Source: Poa pratensis (Eukaryota; Streptophyta; Magnoliopsida; Poales; Poaceae). From it: a stretch of DNA of 64,000 bases. Position numbers and translations under genes: made by a program. Below are positions 56,790 to 64,000 of this stretch, piece after piece. Each line of letters starts with the position of its first letter. Within the stretch, counting starts at the first letter, position 1. Location of the stretch: the NCBI GenBank assembly GCA_947311845.1, contig CAMZMU010000062.1, forward strand, positions 50,960,380-51,024,379, given 5' to 3'. The notes under the pieces were generated by a model, which saw only the letters and a program-made list of their open reading frames with translations, ran no database searches and was not told the origin of the DNA.

Positions 56790-57355
56790 GGGGTAGCAGA
56801 TGTGGTTTGGTCGTTATGGAAAACGAGAAATGCAGCATGTTTTGATAAAAAGTCCCCGTATGATCCTACTAGTATTATTGCTCAAGATGCACACTGGTTA
56901 AACTTTTGGCTAATCTCCAGATTCGAGGTCACTGCACACTGGCTAAGATATGCAATGCAGATTAGCAAAAACGCTGCTGCGTGTGGCAGCTGAAATCTTC
57001 ACCAGAAGAAGCAGGTGGGTGCTGATGATTCTAAGGATAGAAGAGTATAGCAGAAAAAGAACAAAAAAAGGAAGTGAGGATCTGGGATCGGAAGATGGAA
57101 GTTTCTGGGAATGTTTGTATGGCATGTAATAAGCAAAATAATGTGGTTCATGTCTAGCTTGTTGAGTAGTTCCCTTAAGCCTTGTAAAACAGAGTAGAGT
57201 CTGAACTCTGGGCAGCTTTGCGGTGGTTGTTTCTGTTTTGTGGGGAGTTTGGGGTGGTGGATGTGGAGTTTGTAAGAAACTACTCGATGTGTTATCGGTT
57301 TCGTTTCTTCAAATGAAATCGGAAGCGATGCTCCTTAATTCAAAAAAAAAAAAAA
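56790..57355 (+). mobile_element. 5'-truncated LINE with poly(A) tail
   Basis: The frame near 56800 reads VVWSLWKTRNAACFDKKSPY and ends AAACGS-like at about 56992, the end of a LINE reverse transcriptase. A 350-bp 3' UTR ends with TTCTTCAAATGAAATCGG, CGATGCTCC and an A-run at 57342-57354. The 5' boundary is approximate, and no target duplication was recognised. Confidence 0.7.
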
Positions 57356-58188
57356 CTGATCGAACTACGTGCGTGCACCTTATGTGTTGGCAGTCGTCGC
57401 CATCAGAATCACTTTGTGTTGTCGTTGGCTGTCGCCATCAAATTGGGAAACTTCATTTTCTGTTGGTACGTAGCCGTTGATTTCCCTAACTGCACGGTGC
57501 CGTTGCGAGAGATACCACAATGTTTGCATGATCGATGCGAGATTTCTATGCTCAACTTCTTTGGTAAATACCTCGCGAACCTAGGCAATATATAACTGCA
57601 GCAAAGAGAGGCATATTGCAAAAAGTCAGGCTGAACTGTTAGTCTTTGACAACGTAAATGCACCTGGGTTCATGGAGTTTTTGATAATTTAGCAGTACAT
57701 CACATCCAAAGTAAGTTAGTCAGATAACTGTGCACTGTTTATCTCGATTAGAAGCACTGATTGGCTTCAAGGGGGTGCTTCGAGGATACCGTTCTGATAT
57801 GGAAATAGGTTGAGAAAGCATGAAGGATATGCACATATCATCAGACTGATTATCCTGACCTTAGCATCAACTGATTTGTGACACGTGTAGTTTTGAAATA
57901 ATACAACTGGGAAACTCTCCTCACTATTGACCACCTCAAAATATAGAAATTAAACTTCTGTATAGTAAGCTCAAAACATAGGAAGATATCAAAGCACACA
58001 AAATATGTATCATCCCCCATACGGTATATATTCCAACAGACACTTAGGAAAAGGAAACTACAACACACAAAATATGTATCATCACCATACAATATATATT
58101 CCAACACACACTTAGGAAAGGGAAACTACCACACCATACAGGTATAATCACTTCAATTTTATCGTCCAAATAGGCCTCTCCCCTTGCT
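57356..58188. other. Intergenic, 3' flank of the kinase-like gene
   Basis: It contains a 69-bp tandem duplication (57995-58132: CACACAAAATATGTATCATC repeated). A segment at 57491-57565 recurs, diverged, at 63225-63300. No gene was recognised. Confidence 0.5.
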
Positions 58189-60869
58189 TTAAGACGCACC
58201 CCTTTTGATGGACTGTATCTGAGTCCATACTTCAGTTGCGAGGTCTGGACGCTGATTCGCTTCCGGATGGCTACATCTCAGGCCCAATACTAACATCTTC
58301 ATGGCATCCTCTATCGGACAGTCATCCAATCTTCCATCCACAATATGTTTTTTTGTAAGCACTTCCCTCTGCCGCCCTATGTCCTTCTCCTGCAAACGGT
58401 TAGCATCTCCCATGCTAAGGACAGTCTCTCTCACCAAATCCTTCTCTGCTTGCCCTGTAACTATCTGCAGCAATACGATACCGAAAGCACATATATCCGA
58501 CTGAATTGAGGGAATTGTGTTGTTTTTGGTGGTCTGTTGCGTCGAACGGTTCATCCCGAAAACACTAAGCCTGCATACGTTGTCTGCATCGAAACAGATG
58601 TTTTCTGCTTTAAGATCACCGTGAATGATCGGACTGGGCTTACTATCGTGGAGGAACAAAAGAGTGGAGCATATGCTGGCAGATATCCTGACTCTTTCAT
58701 CCCACGAGAAAGATGCCTTGTGGCTCTTGTCAACAAACCGATCTTGAAGTGTGTTCTTAGGAAAATCTTCACAGATGAGTGCGTAATTCTTTTCGTATGC
58801 TCCTATATAGCTGACCAGGTTTGTATGCCGGAGGCGTGTGAGGATATCAACCTGAAATTTAAAAGTTTTTTTTTGTCAAAAATGCAAGTGTAACTGTACT
58901 TTGCTGATAATACAAACAAGATGTAAGGGCATATGCACGTACATATATTTCATCATCCTAAAGTGAAGTTAGGCTAGCTAAAATGCAGTTGGAGACTTGG
59001 AGTGTAGTGTGTTTACCTTTTGATTGAAATCTTGCTGCCTTTGTTGGCCTTTGTTAGTGAGAATTTTAACAACAATATCCTGCTGGTCGAGTGTTGACTT
59101 ATAGACGGCGCCATATCTGGTCGTTCCGATAGACTCCTTGTTTGGCTTGTTCACAGCCAGGTGAAGCTCCCAAGAATCATACTTTTTCATGTCAAGTGGC
59201 CTGCAAGATTGATCCTCGCTCCACCGGCGGTAATTTTCATAAACTTCTGCCATAGTTTTTGACCTATTGAGTCCTTTGTTCTCTATGTCGAGTTGGTCGT
59301 ATGACCTTTGTAGCTCATTCCGAGACTGCAGCATAGGTATATCTGTGAGCGCATGCAGGATATACACATATACTGGACAGTATTGTTTTATTCATAATGG
59401 ATACCTCAGCTGAGCTTTTAAGGTTGAGCTGTGCTTCTCGTAGCTGTTTCCTCACGCCAGTAAGTTCTTCATCCTTCTTTAGGAGTGCCCGTTCAGTGTC
59501 AGTTTTCAACCTTTTCATCAATCATAATAGAATAAATTAATCTGAGGTATATAGTTAGAAAAAACCTGTTAAAGAGAAAGCTGCCGGGGGCAGACTTGGC
59601 AAAATATTATGATCATGCATGTTCTTTGCCCCCATCCATAAATTAGCTATGATCGTTTATGGTTGTGTATTGATTATTTTTCACTAGGATATGAGTCAAT
59701 TTTCTCCATCATGGACGTACTAATGAGAAATATCAGTTGTATCACTTTGAGAAAGGATTGCTAATGCTAACCTGTTGGCGGCATCTTTCTCTGCTTTTAA
59801 CGTCCGAACGGCATCTCTCACCTCCGTAAGCTGGCCCGATAACCTGAAATTTTGTTTACCGTTAGGATCTGTTGTCAGCTCTGTGGGTCAAAAGACAAAT
59901 ACCTTTCCCGGTGGTAAATGAAATATGAATTATTTTTTGGTGGAAATAAATGAACCCAAACTTCATTCAAACGCTAACCTGTGGACGTCATCTTTCAGCG
60001 TTTTAACCTCTGCTTTTAGCGCCTGCCCGGCCCCCGTCTCCTTCTTATTTAGTCCTTTTAATCGTAACACCTCGGCCCTCTCCGTTTGAAGCTCACCCTG
60101 TAAACTTTTGACGGTCGCTCTCTCCGTTTGAAGCTCTCCTTGTAATCTTTTGACGACCGCTCTCTCCGTTTGAAGCTCTCCTTGTAATGTTTTGACGACC
60201 GCTCTCTCCTTTTCAAGCTTTTTCAGCTCTGCAGCGGCCGTGCTGCCGGGTTTCGGTGGCGCTAGGTAGGCACTGCCCAAAGATCCGGCGGCAATGCCCA
60301 AAGTTCCGGCGGCACTACTCAAAGTTCCAGCGGCACTGCTCAAAGATTCGACGCTGCATGAGCGGAGATGGTATTAGGAAACGAAGCTAGGCGGATTCTG
60401 TGTGTGTGAGAGAGAGACAGAGACAGAGAGCAAACCCTTTTTTAATGTATGCAGAAATTGGCTGGGAAGAGCTGGGTTTGTGGATTGAATTTTCCTGAGC
60501 ATGGCCTGGTGGGTAGAGCCTCGTGGGAATGCCGTAAGTCGTCGAGAACAGCTTTGATGTGTCCCCAAGAGTTCCTGTATGCGGCACTCCTGTTGTGTTC
60601 CCATGAGTTCCTGTGTGCGACGCTCCTGTTGTGTTCCCGTGAGTTCCTGTATGCGACGCTCCTGTTGTGTTCCCGTCAGTTCCTCTGTAACTGACAAGAT
60701 GGACAATCAGGCATGGTTCAGTAGAGACTTCAAGGAAGAAGAAAAAAATAGCTGAACGGAGTCATCTTGCCAAGGCCACAAGAAGAGCAAACCTTGAGGT
60801 CGGCTGAGCTGAGCCAGCATATTGTTGATGCTTGCTGTTGGTCGTCTTAGGTTCTTTACCTTTTCCCAT
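58189..60869 (-). CDS. Coiled-coil protein with degenerate protein kinase domain, seven exons
   Basis: Exons on the minus strand are 60869-60793, 60684-60436, 60353-59979, 59843-59772, 59510-59405, 59325-59017 and 58851-58189, with consistent phases. They total 1851 nt, or 616 residues. Exon 2 has a 36-bp repeat (GNTTGASHTGTH). Exon 3 has a 14-residue coiled-coil repeat (ERAVVKTLQGELQT, three to four copies). Exons 4-6 continue the coil (LTGVRKQLREAQLNLKSSAE), followed by MAEVYENYRRW. The kinase fold starts near residue 355. Its Gly loop is altered (IGTTRYGAVYKS). The ATP Lys is kept (IVVKIL, about residue 380). HRD has become HGD with D, K and N kept (IIHGDLKAEN, about 473-480). DFG has become VFG (about 493-495), and no APE motif is seen. 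The layout matches the coil-plus-kinase part of plant U-box kinase proteins, but no U-box follows the domain. It is probably a cytoplasmic pseudokinase or scaffold. The first two exons are less certain than the rest. Confidence 0.82.
60075..60215 (-). repeat. 42-bp in-frame repeat in the coiled-coil exon
   Basis: CTCTCTCCGTTTGAAGCTC and its following bases recur three times with a fourth partial copy. Each codes for 14 residues of coiled coil. Confidence 0.85.
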
Positions 60870-60980
60870 CGTCGTAGCAAAGCTAGCTAGGGGATCTCGT
60901 TTCTGTTCTGCAGAATGGCTGAAGGTGGAAGGAAGGGTGGTGTGTGATGAACTGATGAAGGAACGTCACCCGTGGACGGA
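60870..60980 (-). promoter_or_regulatory. Upstream region of the kinase-like gene
   Basis: Only about 110 bp separate the start codon from the poly(T) end of a retroelement, so the promoter must lie within this stretch or partly in that element. No clear TATA box was recognised. Confidence 0.3.
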
Positions 60981-61810
60981 TTTTTTTTTTCTTTTGATTT
61001 TTCATACTTGTATTCATACGTAAAGGAAACCATAACAAGGCCAGATACAAGCAAACAAAATACAAGGAGAATACAAAGGACGCCACGGCTGCGTCACGCC
61101 ATCTTCAACCTCGAGATCCTCCAGCACGCGCGACCTCCACCGCCGGAGACGACGAAGGTAGCAGCTGCCCGGAGCCCTCAACCATGGAACAGAAGGACTC
61201 CTTGCCCGAAGGCGTTGATGAGCCGCAACAACCACCAGCTCCGACGAGCTGGATCTGCAGACGGAGATGGTCCATCGGCCGGGGACCTGCCCCGAGCACC
61301 TCCCTCCCCAGATCTGGGGCCAGCGCCACACCACCTCACCGGAGGTGGCCAGATCTTCCACCTGCACACCACATACCCACACAGCAGCCGCCTCGCACCT
61401 CCTCCTCCGGCCTCCTGTACACCCGTCACCAGCCTGCCGCCGACGCCGGAGAGAGCAGCGACAGAGCGGAGACGCACCTGCAGCCTGGAAGCACCGTCGA
61501 AGACGACGCCAAGGAGGGGAAGCCGCAGAGCACCAAAAAGACAACGCCGACCACCCCGCCACAGCCGCGCCGCCCAGAAGCCCCTTATCTACACGCCGGA
61601 ACACAGATCTGGGGATTCCCCATCCTCCCGCCGCCGGCGCGGCCGGCGGAGGGTGAGGAATCCCGCAGATACGCCGGCGGCCGCCGGGAGAAGCCGAGTC
61701 GCCTCCGATTCGCCTCTGTGCACTGTAGAGAGGGGAGGGTTCCAGAAATAGGACGAGTGTATGTTGTTGTCGGAATTGTAATGAAATAGTTGAAATTGCG
61801 TTGGAATTGT
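60981..61810 (-). mobile_element. Short non-LTR retroelement, minus strand
   Basis: Read on the minus strand, an AT-rich start leads into a GC-rich leader-like segment, then a tail GCTTGTATCTGGCCTTG ending in an A-rich tract (T-run at 60980-60990 on plus). This is the same plan as the LINE-like element at 38810-46889: a leader fused to a 3' end with no polymerase. Long open frames on both strands (60972-61789 plus, 61014-61604 minus) are GC-rich shadows. No convincing target duplication was found, so the ends are approximate. Confidence 0.5.
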
Positions 61811-62127
61811 CAAACTACATTTTTTTTCGGTTTCTGTTTTACCGCTCGGCTTTGCGGGCTGTAGACGTTTTCCAGATCCTTTATCTCGGGTTTAAAGACC
61901 CGTAGAATAAGGGGTCTACTAGAGATGCTCTAATGGTAGTACACGACTGAAGATAAATGACGAATGTGCACGGAATCTTTCAAAACAATGTTCAACGTTC
62001 ATCTATTATTCGATTCCATTGTTGGCACTTGACAGGGCAAACCTTTCAAACCCAATCAGAAACCATTACCCCTGAAGAAAACAGAGGCAAAACATTTCGA
62101 TTGGCCATCGGGAGAAAACGTTTGTAG
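61811..62127 (-). other. 3' flank of the ILR1-like gene
   Basis: It contains the presumed 3' UTR of the hydrolase. No other feature was recognised. Confidence 0.4.
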
Positions 62128-64000
62128 CTAGTTCGAGCTCAATGCGGGAAGGGACGGCGCCTGTACGGGGGGCGCATGCTTGTTCAAGAACCCGATGGCC
62201 ACGGCGGCGTGCAGGGCCGCTCCGACGGGGAGCGCGTCCTCGTCGATCACCAGGTGCGGCGTGTGCACGTGGTGCATCTCCTTGCCGCTGCTGCCGCGGA
62301 CGCCGACCCCGAAGAACGCCGCCGGGATCTTCTCCGCGTAGAACCCAAAGTCCTCCGCGGCCATGATCTGCGGCGACAGCCTCACGTTCGCCGGGCCCAG
62401 CATGCCCTCCGCCACCGCCTTGACGTGCGCGTACACCCCTTCGTCGTTCACCGTGGCCGGGTACGGCCGGAGCTCCTCCTCCATGAAGTCCACGGTCGCC
62501 GTGCACCGCCCCACCGCCGCCTGCCCCTCGACCACCTCTCTGATCCTCCTCATGAGGTTGGACATCCCTTCCGTCGTCATGCTCCTCAGGGTGCCGCCCA
62601 GCATCACGGACTCCGGGATGACGTTGAACGTCTCGCCTCCTCGGATGAAGGTCACCGACACCACCGCGCCCTGGAGCGGGTTGGTCTCGCGGGCGACGAG
62701 CTGCTGGAGGCTGAGCACCGCGGAGGACGCGGCGACGACGGGGTCGACGGCGGCGTGCGGCGTGGCGCCGTGGCCGCCTTTCCCCGTGACGGTGGCCCTG
62801 AAGCGGGCCGAGCCGGCGAGGAAGGGCCCCGGCCTGGACCCGACGGCACCGGCGGGGAGGTGTGTGTCGATGTGCACGGCGAAGATGGCGTCCACGTCGT
62901 CCAGGACGCCTTCCTGCAGCACGTGGTACCCGCCGGCGTGGCCCTCCTCCGCCGGCTGGAACACCAGCTTTACCGTGCCCGCGAGGCCGTTCTTGCGGGA
63001 CTGGAGCAGCTTGGCCGCGCCGAGGAGCATCGCCACGTGGGCGTCGTGCCCGCACGCGTGCATCTTGCCGTCTTCTTTGCTCTTGAACTCCCATTCCACC
63101 ATCTCCTGCACAACCCAGTGGGAATTGGTTAGTGAACGGAGCAGCTGTTTATTATGTAATTCCATACACTAATTAATTAAGATGACATTGCAAAAAAAAA
63201 CTGATACTATAAGATGTCATTCTGTTGGTGCACGGTGCCTTTGCGAGACAATCCAATGTTCGCATGATCGATTCGAGATCCCTATACTCAACTTCCGTCC
63301 GGTCCGGCAGGAAAAAAAAAAGATAAAAAAGAGGCATAAAAATTTTCTTGAGCTTTCGGTTGATGGGGCAGTTTTGTGAAATTTCAGTCAGTTTGTGTAC
63401 GTTTCTACCATTTTTTTTTGTTATATTATACTTTCTGTACTATATTCTCTTAGTTTTAGGAGACATGTTGGTACTACATTGGTGCAACCGGCCGACGTGG
63501 TGGTACTTTTACATCCGGTTTGCATGTTAGTCTTCTTGGAACTGCTAAAAAACACAGGACACTACTAAAACCAATTTATTGTGATCCATAGATTCCATAC
63601 TCGATGCTGTCGATGGATGAGTGCTTACCTAAATATTCCTGCCAACCTAGCGATGATAACTCAACTCTATCACGAATACTGCGAACTATAATTTCCGTTT
63701 TCTATTAGGAGCGTGTCCTGCATGCGCAATTAACAAGTACTATAAAACTGACCTGGATGGGCAGCGCGTCCATGTCGGCTCGGAGCGCGAACACCGGGCC
63801 GGGGCCGGCCCCGCCGACGACGGTTGCGACGACGCCGGTGCGCGCGACAGGCCAGGCGTAGGGGACGCCGAGGGCGTCGAGCTCGGCGCGCACGAGCGCG
63901 GACGTGCGGTGCTCCTGGAAGGCCAGCTCCGGGTGCTGGTGGATCCGCCGCCGCAGGCCCCGCACCCACGCCGCGAATCCTGGCGCCCGCGCCTCCTCCA
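62128..64000 (-). CDS. IAA-amino-acid hydrolase ILR1-like (M20 peptidase), 5' end outside window
   Basis: The enzyme releases free indole-3-acetic acid from amino-acid conjugates, a metal-dependent amidohydrolase usually located in the ER lumen. The visible exons are 64000-63753 (truncated by the window edge) and 63105-62128 (326 codons including the stop). The junction ADMDALPIQ to [10 protein letters not shown] is canonical (CAG/GTCAGT and TGCAG/GAG, phase 0). M20 landmarks are all present: [20 protein letters not shown], the metal-binding [11 protein letters not shown], the catalytic PAEEGHAGG, the His of FAVHID, a dimerisation domain with [14 protein letters not shown] and [13 protein letters not shown], and C-terminal [10 protein letters not shown] and HHVHTPHLV. 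The C-terminus (PSLPALSSN) has no HDEL/KDEL-type retention signal. The N-terminal signal peptide is not in the window. No stop or frameshift is seen. The plus-strand frame 62176-63132 is antisense. Confidence 0.93.
63106..63752 (-). other. Intron of the ILR1-like gene
   Basis: A 647-bp intron between the two visible exons, AT-rich with several poly(A/T) runs. It contains the diverged copy (63225-63300) of a segment found at 57491-57565. No coding sequence. Confidence 0.85.

Noticed and set aside
60374..60706. Alternative frame ELTGTQQERRIQ in exon 2 of the kinase-like gene
   Set aside because: The 36-bp repeat is open in two frames, but only the NTTG frame joins exons 1 and 3 in phase.
60972..61789. 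Plus-strand frames of 259 and 201 residues
   Set aside because: Pro/Arg-rich frames in the GC-rich leader of a minus-strand retroelement with a poly(T) start; no conserved domain.
62142..63172. Plus-strand frames of up to 318 residues opposite the hydrolase
   Set aside because: Antisense shadows of a GC-rich exon; no domain, while the minus strand gives all M20 motifs.

Overview
The window is nuclear DNA of a grass, most likely a Pooideae or Triticeae-type genome (wheat, barley, Aegilops and relatives). Intron-containing plant genes sit as small islands in nested retrotransposons. These include gypsy-type LTR elements whose purine tract reads AAGCTTGGGGATG and whose priming region contains TGGCGCC, CACTA transposons, Stowaway MITEs with TA target duplications, and LINE fragments. 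Species assignment is inference; no single gene fixes it.

Layout. 0.7-2.4 kb: a rearranged gypsy LTR fused to a broken reverse transcriptase. 2.9-4.7 kb (minus): a two-exon group 3 LEA gene with an early in-frame stop and an ABRE-like promoter. 5.3-16.9 kb: a minus-strand Copia element (TSD AGTGC) that lacks its integrase core and is split by a plus-strand non-autonomous LTR element (7.4-15.0 kb, TSD GTGGC). 17.3-18.2 kb: a frameshifted SRR1-like gene copy, possibly carried by a Helitron. 21.4-30.1 kb: a deleted large-LTR Copia element abutting a decayed second Copia element. 31.0-33.3 kb (minus): a complete five-exon BET3/TRAPPC3 gene. 34.4-38.5 kb: a non-autonomous CACTA (TSD GAT) with a 350-bp tandem array, a nested TIR element and a 5S rRNA-like segment. 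38.8-46.9 kb: a short LINE-like element (16-bp TSD) split by a minus-strand non-autonomous LTR element (TSD GCGAG). 47.4-55.9 kb (plus): a GDSL esterase/lipase gene broken by two frameshifts, a 4.6-kb CACTA (TSD CCC) and a 5'-truncated LINE (14-bp TSD). 58.2-60.9 kb (minus): a seven-exon coiled-coil protein with a kinase-like domain that has lost key catalytic residues. 62.1 kb to the window end (minus): an ILR1-like IAA-amino-acid hydrolase, cut by the window edge.

The genes do not form a pathway. The genes that look functional are BET3 (ER-Golgi tethering), the ILR1-like hydrolase (auxin conjugate hydrolysis) and the kinase-like gene. LEA is nearly intact. GDSL and SRR1 are broken.

The most unusual object is the CACTA inside the GDSL gene. 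It carries an AP2/ERF-domain gene preceded by a run of five consecutive hairpins. Three of these are tandem ~180-bp units whose stems differ in sequence but stay paired. All coordinates, splice sites and target duplications below were read by eye from the sequence; no alignment or database search was run.
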